A stretch of 16,966 nucleotides of DNA from Lactobacillaceae bacterium (GCA_031261865.1 JAISIV010000088.1:1-16966); one strand, 5' to 3'; positions 4,768 through 12,325 are shown, counted from the first letter of the stretch. Made by a program: numbers and translations. The notes: a model not told the origin generated them from the letters alone.

Positions 4768-6105
4768 TTAATTCAAACGATTGCGTAATTCTTTCCCACG
4801 TTCTTCATATCCAGGTTTTCCTAGAAGTGCGAACATATTTCTCTTGTAATCTTCAACACCCTCTTGATTGAAAGGATTGATTCCAAATAGATAACCTGAA
4901 ATTCCTACAGCAATTTCAAAGAAATAAATCAATTCCCCTAAATTAAAGGCATCTTGCTTTTCGATGTGAACAGCCATATTAGGAACGCCACCATCAACGT
5001 GAGCTAACACTACACCTTGAAAGGCTTTGGTATTAATTTCATCAACAGTCATTGATTCTAAGTAACCTAAACCGTCGCCATCTTCTTCGGTTTTAGGAAC
5101 CGATAAGTTAGAAACTGGATTGTCTAATTTAATAACGGTTTCTAATAAGTCGCGGCGGCCATCTTGAATATATTGGCCCATAGAATGTAAGTCAGTTGAA
5201 TAGTTAACACTTGATGGATAAATTCCTTTTTGATTCTTACCTTCTGATTCACCAAATAATTGCTTCCACCACTCTGAGATATATTGCATTGATGGTTCCC
5301 AGTTGGCAAGAATTTCTGTAGTGAACCCTTTGTCGTATAAAATTCGGCGAAGAGCAGCATAGGTATAAGCGTCGTTTTTGGACAAATCGGAATCTGTATA
5401 AGCATTTTGAGCTGACTGAGCACCATCCATTAGCCTTTCAATATCTACGCCAGAGACGGCGATTGGCAATAGACCAACAGCAGTGAGAACAGAGAAACGT
5501 CCACCAACTGAGTCGGGAACTACGAAACGTTCCCAGTTTTTTGCCACCGTTTCCTCATATAAAGCCCCGCGGTTGGCATCCGTAGTTGAATAAATGCGCG
5601 AATTTGCACCTTCTTCACCATACTTTTTTATAAGCAATTCTTTGAACACACGAAAGGCTAAAGCTGGTTCGGTAGTGGTTCCTGATTTAGAAATAACGTT
5701 TACAGAAAAGTCTTTGTCGCCGATAAGATGAATTAAATCGTTTAAATAACTTGAAGAAATTGAATTTCCGGCGAAATAAATTTTAGTTTTTGTTTCGCTT
5801 TGTTCGTTGTAGAAACTATGATTCAAAAAATCAATTGCCGCCTTGGCGCCCAAGTAAGATCCACCAATTCCAATTACAACTAGAATTTCGGATTGATCTT
5901 GAATTTTTTTTGCCGCCTCTTTAATACGAGTAAATTCTTCTTTATCGTAGTCAGTTGGTAGATTCACCCAACCTAGATAGTCAGATCCGCTTCCAGTACC
6001 ATTTCTCAATTGGCTGTCGGCAGTTTTAACCATTGCTTGAATTTCAGATAATTCGTGAGACCCTACGAAATTTTCTACGTTTTTGTAGTCAAATTTAATT
6101 GTCAT
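4768..6105 (-). CDS. pgi: Glucose-6-phosphate isomerase (445 aa)
   Basis: Interconverts glucose 6-phosphate and fructose 6-phosphate in the cytoplasm. The sequence has the SIS-domain phosphate-binding motifs VVIGIGGSYLGAKAA (76-90) and ISKSGTTTEPALAFR (138-152). GGRF follows at 201-204. The catalytic Glu286 lies in LFGESEGK and His307 in DLHSMGQ. The PGI signature GYLFGINPFNQEGVEDYK ends with Lys421. The length matches the ~450-residue form of Firmicutes. ATG 6105 follows AAGGAGA (minus strand, 6111-6117). It is divergent from nagB: the two enzymes meet at fructose 6-phosphate. It is followed by its own terminator. Confidence 0.97.
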   Translation of the reverse strand: MTIKFDYKNVENFVGSHELSEIQAMVKTADSQLRNGTGSGSDYLGWVNLPTDYDKEEFTRIKEAAKKIQDQSEILVVIGIGGSYLGAKAAIDFLNHSFYNEQSETKTKIYFAGNSISSSYLNDLIHLIGDKDFSVNVISKSGTTTEPALAFRVFKELLIKKYGEEGANSRIYSTTDANRGALYEETVAKNWERFVVPDSVGGRFSVLTAVGLLPIAVSGVDIERLMDGAQSAQNAYTDSDLSKNDAYTYAALRRILYDKGFTTEILANWEPSMQYISEWWKQLFGESEGKNQKGIYPSSVNYSTDLHSMGQYIQDGRRDLLETVIKLDNPVSNLSVPKTEEDGDGLGYLESMTVDEINTKAFQGVVLAHVDGGVPNMAVHIEKQDAFNLGELIYFFEIAVGISGYLFGINPFNQEGVEDYKRNMFALLGKPGYEERGKELRNRLN

Positions 6106-6130
6106 TTACATCTCCTTGTTCTTTACACTT

Positions 6131-6140
6131 ATTATCACAG
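6131..6140 (-). promoter_or_regulatory. Extended -10 promoter of pgi
   Basis: On the minus strand TGTGATAAT (an extended -10, TG-N-GATAAT) lies about 25 bases upstream of the start codon, before the strong ribosome binding site. A convincing -35 box is not seen. The 87-base pgi-nagB spacer must also hold the nagB promoter (TTGATG at 6150-6155 is a possible -35), for which no single -10 box stands out. Confidence 0.5.
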
Positions 6141-6192
6141 ACTTTTTACTTGATGTTGTTAATATGTAATTGTTTAAAGTTGGAGGGGAAAT

Positions 6193-6897
6193 ATGGAATT
6201 AATTATTACTGATAATTATCAAAAAGGCTCAAAAAAAGCGTTCGAGGTTTTCGATGCTGCATATCAAAACGGGGCTCAAACTTTTGGTCTCGCGACGGGT
6301 TCTACACCAGTAGCTTTGTACGACGAAATTGCAAATTCTGATCTCGATTTTTCGCAGAAAGTATCTGTCAATTTGGATGAATATGTTGGTTTGTCGCCCG
6401 AGGATAGCCAAAGTTACGCATATTTTATGCAAGAGCATTTATTCCAATTCAAGCCATTTGCTAACTCTTGGTTGCCAAATGGAATCGCCGATGATTTAGA
6501 AGCCGAAGCTAAGCGCTATGATAAATTGGTTTTTAATTCCCAAGTTGATATCCAAATTCTAGGTCTCGGTAAGAACGGTCATATTGGTTTTAATGAACCA
6601 GGAACTTCTTTTGAATCACACACACATTTGGTGGATTTAACGGAGTCGACAATCCGAGCTAATTCGAGGTTCTTTGATGATATTAATCAGGTTCCCAAAC
6701 GTGCTATTTCTATGGGTCTTAAGACCATCATGAATGCTAAACAAATTCTTTTAATGGCTTTTGGAAGCGACAAAGCTGATGCAGTTCAAAAAATGATTGA
6801 AGAGCCACAAACCACAGATTTGCCAGCTTCAATTCTTAAAAACCACGATAATGTGACGGTGATTATCGATACCGACGCTGCTGCCAAGTTAAAGTAG
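6193..6897 (+). CDS. nagB: Glucosamine-6-phosphate deaminase (234 aa)
   Basis: Converts glucosamine 6-phosphate to fructose 6-phosphate and ammonia, feeding amino sugars into glycolysis. The motifs are LATGSTP (33-39, phosphate binding), NLDEYVGL (60-67, with catalytic Asp62), and LGLGKNGHIGFNEPGTSF (123-140, with catalytic His130 and Glu135). The length of 234 residues fits the short, non-allosteric type of Gram-positives. ATG 6193 is preceded by GGAGG (6182-6186). The gene begins a tight cluster with the secreted protein gene, which starts six bases after its stop. Confidence 0.97.
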   Translation: MELIITDNYQKGSKKAFEVFDAAYQNGAQTFGLATGSTPVALYDEIANSDLDFSQKVSVNLDEYVGLSPEDSQSYAYFMQEHLFQFKPFANSWLPNGIADDLEAEAKRYDKLVFNSQVDIQILGLGKNGHIGFNEPGTSFESHTHLVDLTESTIRANSRFFDDINQVPKRAISMGLKTIMNAKQILLMAFGSDKADAVQKMIEEPQTTDLPASILKNHDNVTVIIDTDAAAKLK

Positions 6898-6903
6898 GTT
6901 CGC

Positions 6904-8001
6904 ATGTTAAAAAAGATTTTATTAGGATTTTTAGTCTTTTTGATGTTCCCAATTTCAGCCACGTCAGTTTTTGCTGAAAAAACCACAACTTTAAAAATTG
7001 AAACACCAATTTTAGTGAATAATCCTGACTCGCCGATTGAAGCTTCAATTAATTTGCAACCAATTACAACTATTAACGGTAGTCCTGAGTTAATTAAAAA
7101 GGCCAAAATCGCCCTTGATAAAAACATTCAAGAGACTGGCTCAGGTATTAAAACCGTATTCAACGCCGATGCTAAAAAGGCAAGTATTTTTGGTCAAAAT
7201 GAGTTCACTGACCTATTGGCAAAAAATACAATTGCCCAAATAGCCCAGTCTCTGACCACTAATGTTTATAAGGAAGCTAGTTCCACGACGCTTACTTTTA
7301 CTAGTCCGCAAGAATATCTTTCATATCAGTTATTGATGGATGTAAATCATTTTCTACCAATCAAAACACAACCGATTAAAGCGGTCGTAAGTAATATCCT
7401 TGTAGCTAAGAAGAAAAAACAATATTCTGTCATGGCGACGCTTTCTATTGTCCAAAACGGCACTTCTTTTCAAGACGTTGTAAGCGTTACAACTGATAAA
7501 AATGGGAATTGGATTTCGGCAACCGCTACACAAAAATATTCGAGCGTTGGTGAGATTGCAAAAACCGTCTCTCTACCTAAGAAACTTAGAGGGACTTATT
7601 ATCGTTGGCAAAAAGGAATTTCACAATTTGAAGTTTTACGTGTTGGAAAAAATGATATTACAGCTTGGAATGTCGACAAAAACGACCAAAGAGTATCTAA
7701 CTTTAAGGTTTTGAAAACTTCTGATTCGCAATTAACTAACGCCGATCGAAAATATTTGTTCAGCAAAGTCGACAATTACACAACAAAAAAATTGAAAAAA
7801 GTTTTTGGATTGTCCACTCCAAGTAAACAAACAACTTATGTCTGGCAACAAAAACTGAAATCTCACAATACGATTGGAATTTTAGAAAAAGGGACTTTTT
7901 CAGTTCAAAGATGGACAACTAAAAAGTTTAAGGAAGATTTTTCGAAAACCTACCAAAACCAAAAGGACCTGGATAAACTAGGTTTCCCGAAGGACAATTG
8001 A
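6904..8001 (+). CDS. Secreted protein of unknown function (365 aa)
   Basis: I do not recognise a family. The N-terminus is a clear signal peptide: MLKKILLG, a hydrophobic core to about residue 20, and a cleavage site after SVFA (residue 24). No C-terminal membrane anchor, LPxTG motif or lipobox is visible, so the mature protein should be released or held non-covalently. The mature part is Lys/Thr/Gln-rich with no Cys. The stretch 150-225 looks like beta-strands (SVMATLSIVQNG, DVVSVTTDKNGNWISATAT). The C-terminal ~130 residues (from about LRGTYYRWQKG) contain GTYYRW and a later VQRW, as seen in small extracellular beta-domains. It starts six bases after nagB with a weak ribosome binding site (TAGGT), so it is probably read from the nagB promoter. 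The link to amino-sugar or wall metabolism is inferred from position only. Confidence 0.75.
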   Translation: MLKKILLGFLVFLMFPISATSVFAEKTTTLKIETPILVNNPDSPIEASINLQPITTINGSPELIKKAKIALDKNIQETGSGIKTVFNADAKKASIFGQNEFTDLLAKNTIAQIAQSLTTNVYKEASSTTLTFTSPQEYLSYQLLMDVNHFLPIKTQPIKAVVSNILVAKKKKQYSVMATLSIVQNGTSFQDVVSVTTDKNGNWISATATQKYSSVGEIAKTVSLPKKLRGTYYRWQKGISQFEVLRVGKNDITAWNVDKNDQRVSNFKVLKTSDSQLTNADRKYLFSKVDNYTTKKLKKVFGLSTPSKQTTYVWQQKLKSHNTIGILEKGTFSVQRWTTKKFKEDFSKTYQNQKDLDKLGFPKDN

Positions 8002-8014
8002 TAAACTATTTCTA

Positions 8015-8551
8015 GTGAAAAAATTTCTAAAAAACTTCTGGTCTCGTCAAAGAAACCGATATATTGTTTTTTCAATTCCGGCGGTCTTCATCGGCGTAAT
8101 GATTCTAATTGCGGGATGGAATCTCTTTCAGCCGATTCAAGCTAATAATTTGAAAGATTTCCGCAAACAAAAAAAGGAAAGTAGTAGTTCCTCAAGTAAG
8201 AAAAAGAAATCTTCCAGTTCCCAGACCAGCGTTAATTATCAATGGTCCAGCAGTTCTACTGTGGCAAGCGTTGTACCATCAGTTGAAACGTCAGTATCAT
8301 CTAGTTCCACTGCTCAAGAAACCACCACTACAACAAGTTCAAACAAAGAGACAAGCACCGCCACTAGCAACACCAAACCAGACACTTCCAATAATTCTGG
8401 AAATCAAGGTGGAAGCGGGAATTCAGGCAATACTGGCGGAAGTACAAATACTGGGACTAGCACCCAAACTCCAGGTAACCAAAACACAACCCCCACGCCA
8501 CCAGCGGCTCCGACTACCCCTGGTCCAGGAGAAACAGGAACCACAAAATGA
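8015..8551 (+). CDS. Single-pass membrane protein with Ser/Thr/Gly/Pro-rich external tail (178 aa)
   Basis: Function unknown. A basic N-terminus (MKKFLKNFWSRQRNRY) and one membrane helix (about 17-38, VFSIPAVFIGVMILIAGWNLF) are followed by about 140 residues of low complexity. These include SSSSSSKKKKSSSS, a Thr/Ser-rich stretch, GNQGGSGNSGNTGGS, and a Pro/Thr-rich end. This resembles a membrane-tethered stalk likely to be glycosylated; there is no C-terminal sorting signal. The start is uncertain: GTG 8015 lies 14 bases after the previous stop and no ribosome binding site is seen, but no alternative ATG exists in frame nearby. Translation may be coupled to the preceding gene. A similar hydrophobic anchor plus Ser-rich tail occurs in lactobacillary surface proteins. 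Confidence 0.7.
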   Translation: MKKFLKNFWSRQRNRYIVFSIPAVFIGVMILIAGWNLFQPIQANNLKDFRKQKKESSSSSSKKKKSSSSQTSVNYQWSSSSTVASVVPSVETSVSSSSTAQETTTTTSSNKETSTATSNTKPDTSNNSGNQGGSGNSGNTGGSTNTGTSTQTPGNQNTTPTPPAAPTTPGPGETGTTK

Positions 8552-8560
8552 CCTACCCAG

Positions 8561-8589
8561 ACCAGTTCCAAAAAGGAGTTGGTTTTTTT
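8561..8589 (+). terminator. Rho-independent terminator of the nagB gene cluster
   Basis: ACCAGTTCC-AAAAA-GGAGTTGGT (9 bp, two G-U pairs) is followed by TTTTTT. It lies ten bases after the stop of the Ser/Thr-rich protein gene. Confidence 0.85.
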
Positions 8590-8606
8590 GTTACACTGCG
8601 CAAAAA

Positions 8607-9482
8607 TTAAATCCTAGTTTCCTCAATACTTGGTCGAATTCGATCGAGTATTTTTTGTGTTTTTTCAGAATGACGCGCGCCATATAAAGTGAAAAGAGCA
8701 TCGATGATGGTAATTTGAGCTAGCAAAGAACTCATCGATTCATTTCGAAAGTTTACTTCTTCAGCCAAACTATTTAAAACTAAGTCAGATCTCATTGCTA
8801 GTGGACTTTCGGCAAACGAAGTGATGGCAATGACTTTAGCACCGTTTTCTCTTAATTTGTCCGCCACTAGTAAGGTATCGACATTTCTCCCAGAATGAGA
8901 AATCACAACACCAACATCATGGGCATCAAATTTCACGGCTTGCATTAATTGAATATCGTAATCCATATGAGAAATAACATTTAGAGGTGTTCTTAAAAAC
9001 TTGTGATAGGCATTAAAGGCGACAATTGAAGAACCACCGATTCCGAAAAACCCAATTTGGTCGGCTTTTTCGAACCAATCAATGGCTATATCGAAATCAG
9101 TCGCGTTAATATGATTGGCCGTTTCTGCTAAAGCATTAGATCCACCTAGAAAAACTTTTTGAATGATTGATTTCGTATCGTCGTTATCGGAAACCTCACC
9201 AAAAAAATCAGCCGTTTCAGTAATTGTACTTGCGGCTAAAGCAATGCTGAAATCACGAAAAGATGGATATCCAATTTTTTTTACAAAACGAGAAAGAGTG
9301 GCTGTTGAAGTATCAACTTGTAAGGCTAGTTGTTGGATTGTCACATCGGCCAAAATCTCGGGATTGTTCAAAATATAGTTGGCAATCTTTCTCTCGGTCC
9401 CATTGAACTGTTCGAAATATGCGCGAATTGTTTGCATGACAGTTTGATTCATATTATTTTCATAATTGTAAATCTTTTTCAT
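8607..9482 (-). CDS. RpiR-family transcriptional regulator (HTH + SIS) of the gluconate locus (291 aa)
   Basis: The N-terminal helix-turn-helix domain (about residues 12-90: ERKIANYILNNPEILADVTI, then QVDTSTATLSRFVKKIGY) is the RpiR DNA-binding fold. The C-terminal SIS sugar-phosphate domain (about 108-250) includes GFFGIGGSSIVAFNAYHKF and VVISHSGRNVDTLLVADKL. Regulators of this class sense phosphosugars. Its position divergent from gnd, 65 bases away, with a TGAAA-N5-TTTCA site between them, makes 6-phosphogluconate or gluconate metabolism the likely signal (inference). The start is not certain: ATG 9482 has no ribosome binding site, and Met11 (9452) or Met16 (9437) could be used instead. 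The 3' end of the gene contains a perfect hairpin that acts on the opposite strand. Confidence 0.9.
   Translation of the reverse strand: MKKIYNYENNMNQTVMQTIRAYFEQFNGTERKIANYILNNPEILADVTIQQLALQVDTSTATLSRFVKKIGYPSFRDFSIALAASTITETADFFGEVSDNDDTKSIIQKVFLGGSNALAETANHINATDFDIAIDWFEKADQIGFFGIGGSSIVAFNAYHKFLRTPLNVISHMDYDIQLMQAVKFDAHDVGVVISHSGRNVDTLLVADKLRENGAKVIAITSFAESPLAMRSDLVLNSLAEEVNFRNESMSSLLAQITIIDALFTLYGARHSEKTQKILDRIRPSIEETRI
8625..8656 (+). terminator. 28-bp palindrome with T-tract on the plus strand, inside the rpiR 3' end
   Basis: AATACTTGGTCGAA (8625-8638) pairs with TTCGATCGAGTATT (8639-8652) over all 14 positions, two of them G-U, and TTTT follows on the plus strand. It lies within the codons for the last residues of the RpiR protein. 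It would stop plus-strand transcripts that pass the terminator at 8561-8589 and so keep antisense RNA out of the regulator gene. Confidence 0.6.
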
Positions 9483-9490
9483 AACAAATG

Positions 9491-9539
9491 TTCAATCTTG
9501 AAAATAAATTTCATACAATAGTATTCGTATTACAAGGAG
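9491..9539 (+). promoter_or_regulatory. gnd promoter region with RpiR-type operator
   Basis: The inverted repeat TGAAA-ATAAA-TTTCA (9499-9513) sits directly upstream of a -10 box TACAAT (9514-9519); a weak -35 TTCAAT (9491-9496) is 17 bases away. AAGGAG (9534-9539) is the gnd ribosome binding site. Sites of TGAAA...TTTCA type are known for RpiR-family regulators, and the repeat lies between two divergent genes, one of them encoding such a regulator. Confidence 0.55.
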
Positions 9540-9547
9540 AAAACACG

Positions 9548-10456
9548 ATGAAATTCGCAATGATTGGTCTCGGAAAAATGGGACTTAACTTAGTAAAGAA
9601 TGCTTCTGATCACGATATCGAAGTTGTTGCTTACGACTTAAACGCAGATGCAGTCAAAGAAGCAAACGAATACGCTGAAAACGTTACTGGTGTAACTGAT
9701 TTAGACGAAATGCTTGAAAACTTGCCATCACCAAAAGTTGTTTGGGTAATGGTTCCAGCCGGAGCACCTACTAACGATACTATTGATACTCTTATCTCAA
9801 AGATGTCTGCTGGCGATATCTTAATCGACGGTGGTAACTCTAACTATAAAGACAACCTAGAACAAAACAAGCGCACTACTGCAGCTGGAATTAAGTTCTT
9901 TGATGCTGGTACTTCTGGTGGAATGTCTGGTGCACGTAACGGTGGAAACTTCATGATCGGTGGGGATGATGCTGAAGCTTGGAAGACAATCGAACCTTTG
10001 TTCAAGGCAATTGCTGAAGAAGATGGTTACCTATACACTGGACGTCTTGGATCTGGTCACTACCTAAAGATGGTTCACAACGGTATCGAATATGGAATGA
10101 TGCAAGCAATTGCTGAAGGATTTGAAGTTCTTGAAGCATCTCAATTCGATTACGATTATGAAAAAGTTGCAAAGCTTTGGAACCATGGTTCTGTTATCCG
10201 TTCATGGCTTATGGAATTGGCTGAAGAACAATTCGCTAAAGATCCTAAGCTTGATGCAATCGCTGGTCGTATGCACTCATCTGGTGAAGGTAAGTGGACT
10301 GTTGAAGAATCACTTGACCTTGAAGTTCCAGCTCCTGTAATTTACCTTTCTCTTGCTATGCGTTATCGTTCAATGCAAGATGACACATTTACTGGAAAAG
10401 TTGTTTCTGCTCTCCGTAACGGATTCGGTGGACACGCAATGGATTCTGCTAAGTAA
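9548..10456 (+). CDS. gnd: 6-phosphogluconate dehydrogenase, decarboxylating, short NAD type (302 aa)
   Basis: Oxidises and decarboxylates 6-phosphogluconate to ribulose 5-phosphate. It is the ~300-residue type (GntZ/YqeC-like), not the ~470-residue NADP enzyme. The Rossmann motif GLGKMG (7-12) is followed by Asp30 at the end of the second strand (VVAYDLN), which favours NAD. GTSGG (121-125) and KMVHNGIEYG (174-183, with the catalytic Lys174 and Asn178) are the substrate motifs. I chose ATG 9548, eight bases after AAGGAG, over the upstream in-frame ATG 9488, which lies in the operator region and encodes a non-Rossmann leader. Codon use is strongly biased (CTT, AAC, GAA, GGT), pointing to high expression. 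The gene end is followed by a 105-bp segment that repeats its last four codons. Confidence 0.95.
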   Translation: MKFAMIGLGKMGLNLVKNASDHDIEVVAYDLNADAVKEANEYAENVTGVTDLDEMLENLPSPKVVWVMVPAGAPTNDTIDTLISKMSAGDILIDGGNSNYKDNLEQNKRTTAAGIKFFDAGTSGGMSGARNGGNFMIGGDDAEAWKTIEPLFKAIAEEDGYLYTGRLGSGHYLKMVHNGIEYGMMQAIAEGFEVLEASQFDYDYEKVAKLWNHGSVIRSWLMELAEEQFAKDPKLDAIAGRMHSSGEGKWTVEESLDLEVPAPVIYLSLAMRYRSMQDDTFTGKVVSALRNGFGGHAMDSAK

Positions 10457-10561
10457 GGAGCAACAAAGTTGCGACTATACGTCAGCGACGCAAAGCAGGC
10501 AAACTAAGGAGTTCTCGTAGAGGACGACTATAGTTGGCTTATGCAAGGCTCTGCTAAGTAA
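10445..10561 (+). repeat. 105-bp insertion-like segment flanked by 12-bp direct repeats
   Basis: TCTGCTAAGTAA, the last codons and stop of gnd, occurs at 10445-10456 and again at 10550-10561. Between the two lie tandem units of about 51-53 bases, each reading TAAGGAG, a hairpin, then CGACTATA. Unit 1 has CAAC-AAA-GTTG and, after CGACTATA (10472-10479), CGTC-AGC-GACG. Unit 2 has TTCTC-GTA-GAGGA and CGACTATA (10525-10532). It encodes nothing visible. It looks like a small mobile or slipped element inserted at the gene end. Confidence 0.6.
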
Positions 10562-10568
10562 CCCTTAA

Positions 10569-10602
10569 AACTTACTTTCAGAAATTTCAATAAAGTGAAG
10601 TT
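10569..10602 (+). other. Imperfect inverted repeat upstream of gntK
   Basis: AACTT-A-CTTT (10569-10578) pairs with AAAG-TG-AAGTT (10592-10602) around a loop containing the palindrome GAAATTTC. It lacks a T-tract. It may be an operator or a messenger hairpin in the gnd-gntK spacer. Confidence 0.3.
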
Positions 10603-10608
10603 CAACAT

Positions 10609-10643
10609 AAAACCACAGCCATAGTCGACTGTGGTTTTCTTTT
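10609..10643 (+). terminator. Rho-independent terminator or attenuator between gnd and gntK
   Basis: The perfect 10-bp stem AAAACCACAG / CTGTGGTTTT closes a 10-base loop (CCATAGTCGA) and is followed by CTTTT. The gntK ribosome binding site starts six bases later (AAGGAG, 10649-10654). No clear gntK promoter lies between, so partial read-through from gnd is likely. Confidence 0.75.
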
Positions 10644-10659
10644 GAAAAAAGGAGAAATA

Positions 10660-12201
10660 ATGGCTAAATACTATATCGGTGTCGACCTTGGAACCACCAG
10701 TACTAAAGCAGTTTTGTTTGACGAAGCTGGTTCAGTTGTCGCATCCGCAAACCACGGCTACGATCTATATCGAGACGCTTCTGGTATGGCAGAAGAGGAT
10801 CCTGAAGAAATCCTAACTGCCTTTCAAGAAGCAGTTTATGAAGTGGTTAAAAAAGCAAAAGCTGAACCTGAAGAAGTCGTTGCTGTTTCTTTTAGTTCGG
10901 CAATGCATTCTTTGATTGCTTTTGATAAAGATTGGAACCCGCTCACTCGTGTAATTACTTGGGCTGATACTCGCTCTAATCCTTATACTGAACAATTAAA
11001 AGAATCTGGTCTTGGACAAAAAATTTATTCAGAAACCGGTACACCCATTCATCCAATGGCGCCTTTGTCAAAGTTGCTTTGGTTGAAGAATGAAAAAGCT
11101 GACGTTTACAACAATGCTGCTCATTATTTGGGAATTAAAGAATACATTTTCCATCGTCTATTCGGCGCTAATAAAATGGACTATTCAATCGCAAGTGGAA
11201 CTGGAATTTTTAACATCTTCAATTTGGAATGGGATGAATTGGCACTTGAAACTACTGGTGTCACTAAAGAACAACTTCCAACTCCCGTTGAACCATATGA
11301 AATCGAACGTGGCTTAATGGGTGATTATGACAAGTTAATGGGAATCTCTAAAAACACTGCTTTTGTTTATGGTGCTGGGGATGGACCACTTTCAAATCTT
11401 GGTGTTAATGCCATTCAAAAAGGGGTTGCCGCAATCACTATCGGGACAAGTGGTGCAATCCGCGTGGTGGCCGATAAACCAGCTATTGATCCAAAAGGAC
11501 GCACATTCACTTATGCTCTTGATAAAGATCATTGGGTAATCGGTGGACCCGTGAACAACGGTGGAGATGTTTTCCGTTGGGCTCGCGATAATATGTTCGA
11601 TTCTGAAAAATCAACCGCTACTTTGTTAGGACTAGATGATTACGATTTGTTAACTGAAATCGCATCGAAAATTCCAGCTGGTGCAAATGGTTTGTTATTC
11701 CATCCATATCTTGGTGGTGAACGTGCTCCTATTTGGGATGCCAATGCTCGTGGTTCTTTCTTTGGTTTGACACATGAACACACTCGTGCTGACATGCTCC
11801 GTGCTGTTCTTGAAGGAATTATTTTCAACATTTACATGGTTTCAATTGCTCTACAAGAAGTAGTTGGCGATTTATCTGAAATTAAAGCTACCGGTGGGTT
11901 TGCTCGCTCAGAACTTTGGCGCCAAATTACAGCTGACATTTTTGAAGCGGTAATTACTGTTCCATCAGATTTTGAATCTGGTGCCTTAGCGGCCGTCATT
12001 GTTGCTAAAAAAGCTCTTGGCGAAATTGAGTCAGTGGAGCAAATTTCAGAGTACTTAGGTGAAACTAAGTCTTACAATCCAAAGCCTGAAAACTTTGAAG
12101 CATACCGCGAATTGTCACCAATCTTTATTCGTTTGAGCCGTCAACTTCAAACTGAATATGACAATATCGCCGCTTACCAACGTAAGCACAATAAAAATTA
12201 A
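10660..12201 (+). CDS. gntK: Gluconokinase, FGGY family (513 aa)
   Basis: Phosphorylates gluconate to 6-phosphogluconate with ATP, supplying the substrate of gnd. The ATPase fold shows the phosphate-1 motif VDLGTTSTKAVLFD (8-21), SSAMHSLIAFD in the sugar site, ITIGTSGAIR (phosphate-2 loop), GLLFHPYLGGERAPIWD (FGGY signature region) and ATGGFARSELWRQ (adenosine region). The length of 513 is the usual one for Gram-positive GntK. ATG 10660 was chosen because AAGGAG lies five bases upstream; a TTG at 10642 would add six residues and overlap the terminator. Two permease genes follow in the same direction. Other FGGY substrates (xylulose, ribulose) cannot be excluded by motif, but the neighbours argue for gluconate. 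Confidence 0.93.
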   Translation: MAKYYIGVDLGTTSTKAVLFDEAGSVVASANHGYDLYRDASGMAEEDPEEILTAFQEAVYEVVKKAKAEPEEVVAVSFSSAMHSLIAFDKDWNPLTRVITWADTRSNPYTEQLKESGLGQKIYSETGTPIHPMAPLSKLLWLKNEKADVYNNAAHYLGIKEYIFHRLFGANKMDYSIASGTGIFNIFNLEWDELALETTGVTKEQLPTPVEPYEIERGLMGDYDKLMGISKNTAFVYGAGDGPLSNLGVNAIQKGVAAITIGTSGAIRVVADKPAIDPKGRTFTYALDKDHWVIGGPVNNGGDVFRWARDNMFDSEKSTATLLGLDDYDLLTEIASKIPAGANGLLFHPYLGGERAPIWDANARGSFFGLTHEHTRADMLRAVLEGIIFNIYMVSIALQEVVGDLSEIKATGGFARSELWRQITADIFEAVITVPSDFESGALAAVIVAKKALGEIESVEQISEYLGETKSYNPKPENFEAYRELSPIFIRLSRQLQTEYDNIAAYQRKHNKN

Positions 12202-12247
12202 AAGTGTCTATTGATTCCCCACGATAAAATACAGGAATCTCTTTGTA

Positions 12248-12325
12248 GTGGTTTTGGTCGCATCAATCGCGCTTTTAGTAGTCAGAGTTTTGCTTCAAAG
12301 GTTACAGACGAACAAATATAATTAG
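12248..12325 (+). CDS. Possible small hydrophobic membrane peptide (25 aa)
   Basis: In the 136-base gntK-gntP spacer a frame from GTG 12248 to TAG 12323-12325 encodes a single strongly hydrophobic helix (VLVASIALLVVRVLL) with a polar, basic tail ending TNKYN. AGGA at 12233-12236 is a possible but distant ribosome binding site. The stop overlaps the AGGAG of the next gene, which would allow coupling. The frame is open back to 12215 without a standard start. It may be a real small membrane protein, a relic, or chance. Confidence 0.25.
   Translation: MVLVASIALLVVRVLLQRLQTNKYN

Noticed and set aside
9488..9547. Upstream ATG of the gnd frame (20 extra residues)
   Set aside because: It would make the operator and -10 box coding, and it lacks a ribosome binding site. 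ATG 9548 begins exactly at the Rossmann strand and has AAGGAG.
12213..12239. GATTCC ... GGAATC inverted repeat after gntK as a terminator
   Set aside because: Only six pairs around a 15-base loop and no proper T-tract; too weak to call.
12317..12322. TATAAT upstream of the first permease
   Set aside because: It lies directly before the AGGAG, so transcription would begin after the ribosome binding site; it has no -35 box. It is part of the small frame or chance.
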